Source: Deltaproteobacteria bacterium
GTDB lineage: Bacteria; Myxococcota_A; UBA9042; PHBI01
Reading direction: 5' to 3'
Assembly: GCA_020632715.1 (NCBI GenBank)
Contig: JACKFA010000007.1
Coordinates: forward strand, 186,001-250,000
DNA: 64,000 nucleotides
Part shown: positions 1-12,118 of the stretch, piece by piece
How positions within the stretch are numbered: position 1 is the first letter of the stretch
Layout: the number at the start of each line of letters is the position of its first letter
Notes under the pieces: generated by a model
What the model was told of the DNA's origin: nothing
The model's input: the letters and a program-made list of their open reading frames with translations, nothing else
The model's database searches: none
Made by a program: the position numbers and the translations under genes

Positions 1-501
1 GTGGCGCGCGTCAAGGCGCACCTCGCGAGCGACTGCCCGTGGCGCGACGTCGCGTCGCTCGCGGACGACCTCGCCGAGATCCGCGCCGCCTACGTCGCCG
101 AGCGCCGCCGCCTCATCGCCTGGCAGGGCGCCGAGACGGAGGCCGCCCGCGGTCGGGTCAAGGCGCGCAACGGCTTCAGCACCCTGACCGCCGACCAGAG
201 CAACCACGTGCTGCGCCCCATCGCGGCCGCCGCCATCCAGACCGACGAGGACGCCGTCGCCCCCGAGCTCGTCGCCCTGAAGGACCCCTTCGCGCTCGCG
301 CTCCAGCGCGCCGAGGAGCAGGCGAACGACCTCCTCGACGCGGTCCTGAGCGAGGGCGAGAAGCCGCTCATCCGGCGCTTCGATCTCCGCCTGAAGAACC
401 GCGAGATCGCGAGCGAGGCGGACGTCGACGCGCTCCTCGACGAGCTCCGCGCGCGCCTCCTCGAGCAGGTGGAGAAGGGCGTGCGCCTACGCCTGCACTG
501 A
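1..501 (+). CDS. brxC: BrxC/PglY-type BREX P-loop protein, C-terminal end (partial)
   Basis: This is the last 166 residues of a protein whose start lies before the window; the GTG at base 1 is simply the window edge. The segment is helical and charged, with many Arg, Glu and Ala, and ends in a short basic tail (VRLRLH), which fits the C-terminus of the large DUF6079 P-loop ATPases called BrxC or PglY. The NTPase motifs would lie upstream and cannot be seen. The assignment rests on this fit and on pglX, pglZ, brxD and brxHI downstream on the same strand. Known BREX operons run brxC/pglY-pglX-pglZ; here the next plus-strand gene is 3.8 kb away, beyond two minus-strand genes. The stop at 499-501 directly abuts the convergent gene's stop at 502-504. 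Confidence 0.6.
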   Translation: MARVKAHLASDCPWRDVASLADDLAEIRAAYVAERRRLIAWQGAETEAARGRVKARNGFSTLTADQSNHVLRPIAAAAIQTDEDAVAPELVALKDPFALALQRAEEQANDLLDAVLSEGEKPLIRRFDLRLKNREIASEADVDALLDELRARLLEQVEKGVRLRLH

Positions 502-1854
502 CTACCGCAGCGCTGGGCCGGTCGCCCAGACGTCACCCAGCCACCACGCTGAGATATCGACGTAGCCGCGGCGATAGACGCCCGTCCAGCGTGGTATGTC
601 CGAGCTCTCCGGCCACTCGCCGACGACGGAGTGATCATCGCCCAGGTGCGCCACGATCCCGGCGCCGCGAGCTCCGGCGCCGAGCGCGAGCGACAACAAC
701 CCGACGCCCCACCGTGTCGTTCTCGTCGGTTCGCATCCGCCAGGTCCGCAACGCACCACGGAGAGCTGCAAACCAGTCAGCCACGCGCGGTACAGGTGAT
801 CGCCGTGGCACGCGACGACGCTCGACGAGTTGTCCGGGAGCGGGGACCGGATGGTGGACCACGCCCCAGCACCTGAGGCGGTCAGCACCTCGCCCGAGCT
901 GGAGATGATCCAGCGGCGCCCGCCGTCGGCGGCGCACCTGGTCATGATGAGTCTCGTGTCGTGCAGGGTGTGTTGCGACTCCATGAGCTCGCCTGTGCCA
1001 CCGATGCTCGTCGCGATCGTCACGCCGTCATCGCCGGCGCAGACAGCGTCCATGGTGGCGCTCCCACTCTCGATGAGGGCGAACGCCAACCGGCTGCACG
1101 GCGCACTCCACGAGCGCCGGTCAGCTGGCCCATCGGCTGTCGTCCAGCGCCAGAACACGAACTCGGCGTCCCCGCGCGCCACAGCACCAGCCGTGACGCC
1201 GGTCTCGAATGAGTACGAGGGCTCCCCCACGGGGAGAGCGGCCGTTCGGACCGCGACCGTGCCGTTGTCTCCGATGCGCGCGAGGTCTCCCTCAGGCGTG
1301 ACCCAGTGGGCTACTCCGCCGCGCAGGTTCACTCGCCCACGCTCGAGGTGCAGCGGTCCAACCGTCGTCCATCCGCTGTCACGCGAACGGCGTCCGACGT
1401 ACCACTCGCTCATCGAGAGCTCGTAGGAGACCGCGAGCTCGTCTGCGCGGACATCGACCTCGAAGGGCCTTCCGACGCCCATGCCGCGCCACGCGTCAGG
1501 CGTCGGAGGCGCGTGAGGACTCGCCAACTCCCCGATCGAGGCGCATGCCCCACGCGCGCCGCGCGCGAGCTTGCCGCACATGTCATCGATGTCCCCATCC
1601 AGACTTGCAGGGGTCGAGGGCCAGAACACCGACCTACCGAGCGTGTGCGCGCACCAGGCGAACTGGTCGGGCTCGGCGAGCGCCGCGAGCCAGAGCCGTT
1701 GCTTCGTCACCTCGGGCACGAGACGCTCACACGTCGACGAGATCCGCTCGGTCGCCTCGCCGTCGGGAGGTTCGGCGTCGCCGCGACATCCCGCCGTGGC
1801 GATCGCGAGCACGACGAGACAGCTCCGCGCTGCGTCAGTAATGGTCACGGCCAT
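502..1854 (-). CDS. Exported lipoprotein, propeller-like, coupled to the DUF4157 gene
   Basis: The 450-residue product has a hydrophobic N-terminus ending IATAGC, a slightly atypical lipobox with Cys at about residue 23, so it is probably an outer-envelope lipoprotein. The rest is rich in Trp, Gly and paired Cys and has repeated short beta-strand segments (for example SGWTTVG and WVTPEGDLARIG) that resemble a BNR or propeller fold; I recognise no named family. Its start overlaps the end of the upstream DUF4157 gene by 20 bp, so the two are probably translated together. A large DUF4157 protein without a signal peptide followed by an exported partner could be an effector with its protective or anchoring partner, but that is inference. 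It ends base-to-base against brxC. Confidence 0.7.
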   Translation of the reverse strand: MAVTITDAARSCLVVLAIATAGCRGDAEPPDGEATERISSTCERLVPEVTKQRLWLAALAEPDQFAWCAHTLGRSVFWPSTPASLDGDIDDMCGKLARGARGACASIGELASPHAPPTPDAWRGMGVGRPFEVDVRADELAVSYELSMSEWYVGRRSRDSGWTTVGPLHLERGRVNLRGGVAHWVTPEGDLARIGDNGTVAVRTAALPVGEPSYSFETGVTAGAVARGDAEFVFWRWTTADGPADRRSWSAPCSRLAFALIESGSATMDAVCAGDDGVTIATSIGGTGELMESQHTLHDTRLIMTRCAADGGRRWIISSSGEVLTASGAGAWSTIRSPLPDNSSSVVACHGDHLYRAWLTGLQLSVVRCGPGGCEPTRTTRWGVGLLSLALGAGARGAGIVAHLGDDHSVVGEWPESSDIPRWTGVYRRGYVDISAWWLGDVWATGPALR

Positions 1855-4030
1855 CCGTCGAGCCCGATTGGCCGAGGCCCGAGGTATACATGCCTCCTAG
1901 CGTCGCGAGGTGCTTGCCCCTGCGGGCGAGCATCCGCTTGATGCCGGCCGCCAGGAGGCGGCCCTTCTCGTACCGCGACCACTCGCCATCGAGCCCCGCC
2001 GCCGCCTTCTCGAGGTCGCCGGTCGCGTGCTTGCCGTCCATGAAGGACCCGACGCGGTCACGCATGGCGACGGTGCGCTCCTCGGCGACATCGGCGGTCA
2101 TGAGCGCGTTCTGGGTGTAGGACGCGCACTCACGGATGGTCGCGAGCTCGAACATGTAGCCGACTGCCTGTTCCTCCCCACGCCTCTGAGCGCCCTGGCT
2201 CCGTAGATCGTTATCGACCGCGTTCCCGAAGTTCTGGTGGGCGCGCTGCATCACATCAGCCTCGCGAGCCATGGCCGTGGCTTTGAGCCGGAGGTTCTCG
2301 ACCGCGCCCTGAAACTCCTCGGCGCGGGCGATGGCCTCGTTCCGCCCGACGACGGCGGCGAACGCCGCGCGGTGGTCGGCGACGGCGGCCACCGCGGCCT
2401 GACAGCGTCGGATCTCCCCGTCGAAGATGAACTCGATGATCTTCCCGCCAGCGTTCGACGCCGACCCCGCGTAGCCTCGCAGGTTCTCCATCGCCGCGGC
2501 CCCGTCCACGTGCTCGACGTCGCCGCCCTCGATCGCGATCTTCCCGGTCTCCGCGGAGACGCCGACGCTCAGCGGCGAGACGGTGCTCTGCCAGCTCGCC
2601 ACGTTGTCCTGGAGGGTGTTGAGGTTGCCCATCACCGTGCCGATCGCGTCCCCGAGCGTGTCCGCCGCCGAGATCATCCCACGGATCTCGTTGAGCCGGC
2701 TCTCCTCGGCGTCGTCCTTGCGTTCGTTGGCGGCGAGTCGGTCCTCTACGAGCGCGCTGGCCGTCCTCCGGTACGCCGTACCGACCTGGAGCCAGGCATG
2801 GTGGTACTCGGAGCACGCGACCTCGAAGGTCGAGCCGCCGACGACTGCGTTCCCCGCGCCGGTGGCGACCAGTTGCCCGAGCGCCGCGGCGTGAGAGGCG
2901 ACCTGTCCCTCGTCGAGCGCGCGCTCACCGCGCTTCCCGCCCGCCATCGCCGTGAGGTCGATCCCCCGCTGCTCGGCGAACATCACGAGGCGCAACCACG
3001 ACGCGTCGGAGAGCGAGATCGAGCCCAGCATCCCCGACCAGCCGTTCTCGACGAGCACCGTCTCGATCGCCGACTGCTCATACCACGCGAGGTCGAGCTG
3101 GGCGCCCGGCACGAATCTCGCCGCGTTCGGGTTCCCGTCGTAGCGCTCGTGGTAGCCGGCCATGACGGCGTGAACGTAGTCGGCCTTCTTCTCGAAGGTC
3201 CACCGCGAATCGGCGAGGTCCTGGTGGATCTGGTCGACGCCGGCCTGGCTCAGGGCGCCGGTGGCGGCCACGGCGTCGACCCGAGCCACGATGTCGGCGA
3301 GTCGGCTCACGTTCGTGCCCTGCGGCTCCGTGATCACCTCGGTGACCTCGGGCTCGGCCGTCTCGAGGTTGTCGCGCCGCTGCACGGCGCGCCGCTGAAC
3401 GGCCCCGCCGCCCCCGGTGTGTCCGTCGAGGAGGTCCTCGGCGGACTCGCCTTGCACCACCCGGTCCGCGACCGCGTCCGCGTGCCGCTCGTAGGCGTCG
3501 CCCGTCCGCCCGATGCCACCCGAGAGCTGGACGCCCGCCCGCTGCTGCACCACGTGCGCCGCCTCGTGAGCGGCCGTGTGCAGGTCGGGGGACGAGGCGA
3601 ACGCGACGTCCTCGCCGGTCGCGTACGCGCTCGCGCCCATCTCGCGCGCCGCAGACGACGCCGCCCCCCCGACGTGCGCGTTGATGTCGCCGACCCCGTG
3701 CCGACCGAACGAGGCTTGGATGGCCGCCGCGTGCGGGAGCGCCCCGCCGCTGCCCGCGACGCCACGCGCCGCCGCCTCGTGGACGGACGCTCCCTCGGCG
3801 CCCACCCCGGTCGCCCGGCGCTGAACGGGGGGCGGCTCCGGGCTCAAGAGCGCCTCTGGCGCCGAGAGCGAGTCGGCGCGGCGGAGCTCGCCGTGCAGGG
3901 CGCCGCGGTCACCGGGCCGGGAGCTCGCGTTCGGCTTCTCGCTCGGCGCTTGCGTCTCTCGTGTCATCTGCCCAGCGCGCACGTCGCCCTCCGTGTGCCG
4001 TAGTCGTATACGGTCAGTCGTCGTGACCAT
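1835..4030 (-). CDS. DUF4157 (eCIS-core) protein with HExxH motif
   Basis: The 731-residue product has no signal peptide. A disordered N-terminus with a PVQRRA motif leads into a DUF4157 domain at about residues 95-190, including the zinc-peptidase-like motif HEAAHVVQQ and the following YERHADAVADRVV stretch. QRR motifs recur after it, and the remaining 480 or so residues are mostly alpha-helical and unlike any enzyme I know. DUF4157 domains are known from proteins linked to extracellular contractile injection systems and from many myxobacterial secreted or cargo proteins. No contractile tail genes lie in this window. The first Met (4030) has no clear ribosome site; an internal ATG at 3967 (MTRETQ) is an equally plausible start. 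The downstream lipoprotein gene overlaps its end by 20 bp. Confidence 0.8.
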   Translation of the reverse strand: MVTTTDRIRLRHTEGDVRAGQMTRETQAPSEKPNASSRPGDRGALHGELRRADSLSAPEALLSPEPPPVQRRATGVGAEGASVHEAAARGVAGSGGALPHAAAIQASFGRHGVGDINAHVGGAASSAAREMGASAYATGEDVAFASSPDLHTAAHEAAHVVQQRAGVQLSGGIGRTGDAYERHADAVADRVVQGESAEDLLDGHTGGGGAVQRRAVQRRDNLETAEPEVTEVITEPQGTNVSRLADIVARVDAVAATGALSQAGVDQIHQDLADSRWTFEKKADYVHAVMAGYHERYDGNPNAARFVPGAQLDLAWYEQSAIETVLVENGWSGMLGSISLSDASWLRLVMFAEQRGIDLTAMAGGKRGERALDEGQVASHAAALGQLVATGAGNAVVGGSTFEVACSEYHHAWLQVGTAYRRTASALVEDRLAANERKDDAEESRLNEIRGMISAADTLGDAIGTVMGNLNTLQDNVASWQSTVSPLSVGVSAETGKIAIEGGDVEHVDGAAAMENLRGYAGSASNAGGKIIEFIFDGEIRRCQAAVAAVADHRAAFAAVVGRNEAIARAEEFQGAVENLRLKATAMAREADVMQRAHQNFGNAVDNDLRSQGAQRRGEEQAVGYMFELATIRECASYTQNALMTADVAEERTVAMRDRVGSFMDGKHATGDLEKAAAGLDGEWSRYEKGRLLAAGIKRMLARRGKHLATLGGMYTSGLGQSGSTDGRDHY

Positions 4031-4076
4031 GACAGGTCATCGGGCGAACGCAACCCGTTAGTAAGCTCTCGTTGGT

Positions 4077-4229
4077 GTGCCGGCGAAAAAGCTCGCGCGA
4101 GCTCCGGAGCCTCCGTCGCGCCCCGACGCCGACGAACCCCTGCTGGCCTTGCTCGTCGCCTGCCCGAGCGCTATAGCGGAGTGCAGGCGCGCGGCCGCAG
4201 CCGCCGAGCGCACCGCTGTTCCCCTTTGA
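4077..4229 (+). CDS. Possible 50-residue small ORF
   Basis: A GTG-started frame (V-P-A-K-K-L-A-R) of 50 residues with GC-favouring third positions lies in the gap between the divergent DUF4157 and ATPase genes. Its tail (LLALLVACPSAIAECRRAAA) is weakly amphipathic. I recognise no family and see no ribosome site. It may be a real small gene, a fragment of a lost gene, or chance in GC-rich DNA. Confidence 0.2.
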   Translation: MPAKKLARAPEPPSRPDADEPLLALLVACPSAIAECRRAAAAAERTAVPL

Positions 4230-4292
4230 CTTCCAGCGCTTGCTGGGTTCTTCGTGATAAGAAAAAGACTCTTTCCTTAGCCGGGAGCGAGC
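4225..4292 (+). promoter_or_regulatory. AT-rich leader with a small palindrome before the ATPase gene
   Basis: A TTGACT hexamer (4226-4231) is followed by an inverted repeat CCAGC-GCTT-GCTGG (4233-4246) and an AT-rich run containing TGATAA (4255-4260), unusual in this GC-rich window. The hexamers are about 23 bp apart, so this is not a standard sigma-70 pair. GGGAG lies 5 bp before the GTG at 4293 and supports that start. Promoter function is inferred from position and composition. Confidence 0.4.
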
Positions 4293-5919
4293 GTGGTCTG
4301 GGGCTTCTATGGTCGCTCTGCGGAGCTCGACGAGCTCGATGAGGTCCTCGCGCGGGGGCGCCGGTTCTTCGCGCGCATCACCGGGCGCCGCCGCATCGGC
4401 AAGACCACCCTGGTTCAGCGCGCCTTGAACCGCCTCGGCGATCGCCGGCGGGTGTTCTACGTGCAGGTCCCGGACTCCGCCCCGGCCGGCGTCCTGTCCG
4501 CGGTTCACGACGCGATGGACACCTTCGAGCTCCCGCGCCGCACCTTCCAGCGCCCCGACAGCCTCCTCTCCTTCGCGCGCACCATCGAGCAGCTAGAGCA
4601 CCGATCAGGTAATCGGACCGAGCAGTCGGTGCCAGCGCGCTGTCAGCGGCAAGGCGGGAGGGGGAGGCGTGCTGAGAGCACGCTGACGACGACCAACGAC
4701 GCCGATGACGGCGCGCTGGTGCCGAATGCGACGGGAGATTACTTGAGCGGTGCTCTATCGCTCGCCGGCTTCATCGTCGCGCTCGACGAGTTCCAGGTCT
4801 TCAGCCGAAAGCACCTCGCCGAGCTCACCTCGCACCTCCAGGCGAGCGTGGACCGCCTCTCCGCCCGCGCGGCGGACGTCCCCGGCGGCCTCATCGTCCT
4901 CGGCTCCCTCCACGCCGAGCTCGTGGCGCTCCTCGACGACCGCGACGCCCCGCTCTACAACCGCACCACCGACGAGCTCCAGCTCGGCCACCTCGACGTC
5001 GCCTCGCTCCTCGCCCTCCTCGACGCCCACGCCGACCGCGCCCCCGAGCGCCTCCTCTTCCTCTGGAACCTCTTCGAGGGCGTCCCGAAGTTCTACCGCG
5101 ACGCCTACGAGCAGGGGGTCCTCGCGAGCGACCGCCGGGCCCTCCTCTCGCGCATGTTCTTCCAGTCGTCCTCGCCGCTCCGGAGTGAGGCCGAGAGCTG
5201 GTTCCTCTCCGAGCTGCGCGGCCGCTACGACGTCGTCCTGAAGCACGTCGCGCGGAACCCCGGCTGCTCGAACGGCGACGTCGAGGCCCACGTCCGCGAG
5301 ATGAGCCCGAGCACCGCCGAGCAGGCGAGCGGCTACCTCGAGGTCCCCATCGACGGCTACCAGATGCTCGAGCGCAAGAGCCCCCTCTCCGCGCGCGAGA
5401 ACGCCGCCGCGGGCGCTATTACATCCGCGACAACTTCCTCCGGAGCTTGCTCGCGGCGCTCCACAGCGCCGTGTCCGCCGTCGCCTTCCGCCCCGAGGAG
5501 CTCCTCGTCGCCCAGGCCGGCGCCCGCCTCGCCGACGCCGAGGGGCACGGCCTCGAGCGCCTCGCGGCCAGGCTCTACGAGGAGCGGAGTCGGAAGGGCG
5601 TCGGCGACTTCGCGCTCACGCACCGCGTCGAGGGCTACTGGGACCGGAAGGACACCGAGCTCGACCTCGTCGCGCTCGACGAGGAGCGCCGCGTCATCCG
5701 CTTCGGGAGCTGCAAGCGGCGCAAAGAGTTGCTCCTCCCCGACGTCGCCGCCCAGGAGGGCCACGTCCGCCGCTTCCTCGCGGCCCACAAGCGGTTCGCC
5801 GCGTGGCGGGTCGAGCGCGTCGCCATCGCCCCCGTCATCGCGCCGGACCTCCGCGCCGAGCTCGGCGCCCGCGGCGTCCTCGCCGAAGACCTGAACGACC
5901 TCGTCGAAGGCCTCTCACC

Positions 5920-5923
<4 letters not shown>
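4293..5923 (+). pseudogene. AAA ATPase with DUF234-type C-terminus, one frameshift and a MITE insertion
   Basis: The GTG start follows a good ribosome site. The N-terminus has FYGR and a Walker A (GRRRIGKTT, about residues 31-39), and the Walker B is FIVALDEFQVF. Near 5405 the frame shifts: frame 3 reads into noise while frame 2 continues as GRYYIRDNFLRSLL. Restoring one base would rejoin them, so either a base was lost or the sequence has an error. The C-terminal part has the PD-(D/E)XK-like pattern of DUF234, TELDLVA then FGSCKRR, with Ser where the catalytic Glu is usual. Residues encoded by 4596-4757 come from an inserted element. The stop overlaps the pglX start (ATGA, 5920-5923), so the ATPase is coupled to BREX genes although it is not a standard BREX component. 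Confidence 0.75.
4594..4757. mobile_element. MITE (IS630/Tc1-mariner-like) inserted in the ATPase gene
   Basis: Left end TAGAGCACCGATCAGGTAATC (4594-4614) and right end GATTACTTGAGCGGTGCTCTA (4737-4757) are terminal inverted repeats with two mismatches in 21 positions, and similarity continues weakly inward. The terminal TA at 4594-4595 and 4756-4757 fits a TA target duplication, the habit of IS630/mariner elements. Removing 4596-4757 (162 bp, 54 codons) restores TIEQLSLAGFIVALDEF, a smooth lead into the ATPase Walker B strand. The element has no room for a transposase, so it depends on one elsewhere. The inserted codons are open in the gene's frame. Confidence 0.85.
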
Positions 5924-8760
<2,837 letters not shown>

Positions 8761-10363
8761 CCGCGGCATCAACGCGCACGAAGCGCACATCGCGAACCCT
8801 CGGTCGAGTTCCGCCGCCCCGGCCCCTCCCCCTGGCGTCACTGCCCAGGAGTGGGCCCAGCTCGCCGTCGACCGCCCGGACGGGGCGCCGCTGCCTCCCT
8901 ACGAACCCGTCTACGACCCGGAGCCGCCGACGGACCACCTGTCCTTCGCGCTCGGCGTGGCGCTCGGTCGCTTCGACCCTGCTGGGAACGGCGTCCTCGA
9001 CCCGGCGACGGCCGATCTGTCCCACGCGCTGCCGGCGGGCGTCCTCTTCCTCGACGGCACCCTGCCTGCCGACGACCGGCGGGACGGGCTCGGTCACCCG
9101 GCGGCGGCGACGCTCCACGCGGCGTGGGCGGAGCATGGTCCGGCGATCGGCACGAAGCGCGCGGGGCTCCGGGAGTGGCTGGCGCTCGACTTCTTCAAGG
9201 ACGTCCACAAGGGGATGTACGAGAACCGGCCGATCCACTGGCCGCTCAGCTCCGAGAAGCGCACGTTCGTGGCCTGGGTGAACATCCACCGGATGGATGA
9301 GCGGACGCTCCGGATCCTCCTCGCGGACCACCTCGTGCCGACGCTCGCGCGGTTGGACGGCGAGCTCGCGGACCTGCGCGCGGCGAGGGACGGCGTCGAC
9401 AAGAAGGCGAGCCGGGCGGCGGAGAAGGACCTCGACCGCGTGATGAAGGCGAAGGTCGAGCTCGAGGCGTTCATCGCGATGGTCGAGCAGTGCGCGGACC
9501 GGGGGGCGCCGCCGGTGGACGCGAAGTCGACGGCGAGGGAGCGGGACGCGCGCTATGTGCCGGACCTCGACGACGGGGTGATGATCAACGCGGCGGGGCT
9601 CTGGCCGCTGCTCGAGCCGCAGTGGAAGGACCCGAAGAAGTGGTGGAAGGAGCTCTCGGAGAGCAAGGGCAAGAAGGACTACGACTGGGCGCACCTGGCG
9701 CGGCGGTATTGGCCGGCGCGGGTGGACGCGAAGTGCCAGGAAGATCCGTCGCTGGGCGTGGCGCACGGGTGCTTCTGGCGGTACCACCCGGAGCGGGCGT
9801 GGGCGTGGGAGCTGCGGCTGCAAGACGAGATAGGGCCGGACTTCAGGATCGAGGAGAGGCCCTACGATCCGCGAGGCGAGAGCGGCTTCGCCGTGGGTGT
9901 GGGGGCGATCGGGGTCGATCCGATCGGGGTGAGCGAGACGCGGGATGGGGGAGACGGCCCGCACCGGGAGGCGTGGCTGAGGGAGCACCCGGAGGAGGCG
10001 CTCGCGGCGGTGGAGAAGGAGGCGACGCGCCGGATGGGGCGGGGGAAGAAGAAGAAGGTGGTGGAGAGCATGGCGCTCCTCGAGCGGGGCCTCTGGGAGA
10101 GGCTCCCGGCCGAGGTCTGGGCGATGGAGCTCCGCCTGTCGGAGAAGCAGGGGGTAGAGTTTCGGCTGACGTCGCCGGACGAGCCGGAGGCGAGGGCGAG
10201 CTACGAGGCGGAGCACCCGGAGGAGGTGGCGCGCCGAGCGCAGGTGATGGCGAGCCTCGTCCCCCCCGAGCTCGACCTCGACGACGACCCCGAAGACGAG
10301 GATGCTGACGCGAGCGACGACGACGCGAGCGACGACGGGGACGAGAGCTGAAATGCGAGGCGA

Positions 10364-11386
10364 CTACGCGGGCGGCTCGAGCGCGTTGATCTCGCGCTCG
10401 AGGGCTCCGAGCTCGTCGAGGATGGCGTCGAACGTCGGCACGGCGCCGAAGATCATGAACTTCATCTTCTCGTAGTCCGCCGCGTGCTCGCGTCGGCGGT
10501 CCGGCGCCTCGGGCAGCAGGCGGAAGAGGCCCGGGTGAGCCTCGTCGTAGCGCGCCCAGGGGCTCGGATAGAACTGCTGCTTGAACGCGACCACTGAGTC
10601 GAGCAGGGCGAGGTCGGCGAGGGCCTGCGCGCGAACGGGGCTCGTCGCGAGCTTGAAGAGGTCGTAGTAGTGCCGCGAGTAGCGTGGCGGAAAGCGCTTG
10701 TCTGCAGCGCGGTGCGCCTCGGCGTGAAGGATCGTGGCCTTCTCCCAGAAGGTCCGCGCCGCGGAGATGACCTCGACCTCGCACGTCGGCGCGCGGAAGA
10801 GCTGCGGAAACGCCTCCGCGGCGTAGGGACGCACCTCGCGCCGCTCCTTCGGTACCCACGAAGCGAGTGGGCCGATCTCGAGGAGGAGCTCGGGTCGTAG
10901 GTAGTCGTCGGTCGTAGGGAGCGCCGTGGGATAGTGGAGCGCGACGGCGAGAGGGTTATCGTCCACCGGCGAGACGGAGAGCCCCACGTCCGCGAGGCCG
11001 CGCCCGCGGAGATGGGGGATGAAGCGCTCCGCGAGATAGCGCGCCGCGGCGTCGTTGACGCTCGCGTTGAGCTTGTGCTGCTTGGTCTTGGATCCCTGCG
11101 GGGTCATCGGGTCGACGGCGTCTGGGCCGTAGCCCAGGAGGCGCCAATCGAGGACGAGGTCGATGTCCTCCGAGAATCGCTCGATGAGGCTGTAGGCCTT
11201 GGAGAGGGACGTCCCACCCTTGAAGACGAGGTGCTCCGCGTAGACGTCGTCCGTGAAGAGGAGGCGGAGCGTCCAGCAGACCCAGAAGTCCTTCTCGACG
11301 ATGGCGGGGGTCATGCCGCGCTGCGCGGCGGTCTCCTGGAAGAGCTCACGGCGCTGGGCAGCCCGGAGGCGCGCGACGTCGTCCAT
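10364..11386 (-). CDS. abiEii: AbiEii/AbiGii-family nucleotidyltransferase toxin
   Basis: The 340-residue product belongs to the AbiEii toxin family, nucleotidyltransferases that inactivate growth in type IV toxin-antitoxin and abortive infection systems. It shows the family start (VEKDFWVCWTLRLLF, about residues 30-44) and the nucleotidyltransferase signature GGTSLSK (57-63) followed by SEDIDLVLD (72-80). The gene begins 3 bp after the abiEi stop, on the strand opposite to the BREX genes, so the pair is an independent transcription unit inserted between pglX and the pglZ side. Length and motifs look intact. Confidence 0.88.
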   Translation of the reverse strand: MDDVARLRAAQRRELFQETAAQRGMTPAIVEKDFWVCWTLRLLFTDDVYAEHLVFKGGTSLSKAYSLIERFSEDIDLVLDWRLLGYGPDAVDPMTPQGSKTKQHKLNASVNDAAARYLAERFIPHLRGRGLADVGLSVSPVDDNPLAVALHYPTALPTTDDYLRPELLLEIGPLASWVPKERREVRPYAAEAFPQLFRAPTCEVEVISAARTFWEKATILHAEAHRAADKRFPPRYSRHYYDLFKLATSPVRAQALADLALLDSVVAFKQQFYPSPWARYDEAHPGLFRLLPEAPDRRREHAADYEKMKFMIFGAVPTFDAILDELGALEREINALEPPA

Positions 11387-11389
11387 GGT

Positions 11390-11989
11390 CTACTCCGCCG
11401 CCTCGGTCGCGGGCTCGTCGAGCGCCTTGATGTGCTCGTAGATCCAGCTCGTGACGTACTTCGCGTCGGCCTGCATCCGGCGTCGCTCCGTCGGGGAGAG
11501 GGCACGGCGCAGCTTCGCGAGGACGGCGTCGTCGACGTGCTGCTCGCCGAGGGCTTTCAGTGCCTGGATGACGAGCGCAGTGCTACGGTGCTTGACGTCG
11601 AGCTCCTTTGCCGCGGTGTGCTTGAAGGCGATCCGGAGGTTCTCGCCCTCGACCTGTTTGGAGGGACCGCTGCTCAGGTAGGTGACGGTTCCGGGGACCT
11701 GCGTCGAGAGGCCGAGGGCGTGGAGCGCGGTCTCGCCGTGCGCCTGGATGGTCCAGCGGTGTTTGCGGGCGATCGCTTGGGCGACCTGATCATAGTCGGG
11801 GCTCAGCGCCGTGCCGAGGAGCTCGCTGTACCGAGGGTAGTCATAGACCCCCCGCAACACGCGGCGGATGGTGCCGCTGTTCTTGAGGTCGTGGAGGATC
11901 CAATCGACGGTCGCGCGGGGCGCGAGGTCGGCGAAGTCCTTCTGGGAGAAGGACCAACCCCTGCCGTGGCCGTAGATTCTCGCAACCAT
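11390..11989 (-). CDS. abiEi: AbiEi-like antitoxin and transcriptional regulator (DUF6088)
   Basis: The 199-residue product is the likely antitoxin for AbiEii. The N-terminus (WSFSQKDFADLAPRATVDWILHDLKNSGTIRRVLRGVYDYP) is a winged-helix domain, followed by the AbiEi-type core (IARKHRWTIQAHGETALHALGLS and VTYLSSGPSKQVEG). The start was set at ATG 11989, in an AT-rich leader with GAGATAAG just ahead, rather than at 12088, whose extra 33 residues do not fit the family. Known AbiEi proteins bind inverted repeats in their own promoter; a long inverted repeat lies at 12031-12060. The order antitoxin then toxin with a 3-bp gap matches known AbiE operons. Confidence 0.82.
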   Translation of the reverse strand: MVARIYGHGRGWSFSQKDFADLAPRATVDWILHDLKNSGTIRRVLRGVYDYPRYSELLGTALSPDYDQVAQAIARKHRWTIQAHGETALHALGLSTQVPGTVTYLSSGPSKQVEGENLRIAFKHTAAKELDVKHRSTALVIQALKALGEQHVDDAVLAKLRRALSPTERRRMQADAKYVTSWIYEHIKALDEPATEAAE

Positions 11990-12030
11990 CTTATCTCTAA
12001 GGGATGTTTTCAATATCTGCGAGATCTGTC

Positions 12031-12060
12031 TCAAAGAAAAATGGTGGGTTTTTTCTTTGA
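12031..12060. promoter_or_regulatory. Perfect 11-bp inverted repeat upstream of abiEi, likely operator
   Basis: TCAAAGAAAAA (12031-12041) and TTTTTCTTTGA (12050-12060) are perfect inverted repeats around an 8-base spacer, about 40 bp upstream of the abiEi start. A second short repeat, GAGA-TCTG-TCTC, lies at 12021-12032. Bases 11991-12050 are 22/60 GC by hand count, very low for this window. Position and symmetry fit an operator for AbiEi autoregulation; a terminator for the nucleotidyltransferase remnant reading from the right is the alternative. Confidence 0.6.
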
Positions 12061-12118
12061 AGATGCCAGTCGGCCCCGAACGGAACAAGCCCTGGGACCA
12101 GATCAGTCAGGAGGACCG

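Noticed and set aside
4014..4508. Minus-strand frame across the divergent intergenic region
   Set aside because: It overlaps both the DUF4157 5' end and the ATPase Walker A region and has no family features.
5803..5919. Upstream extension of pglX
   Set aside because: It overlaps the ATPase C-terminus in another frame; the ATGA junction at 5920 is the natural start.
11990..12088. Longer AbiEi from 12088
   Set aside because: The extension crosses the AT-rich operator-like palindrome and does not resemble the family N-terminus; ATG 11989 has a better ribosome site.
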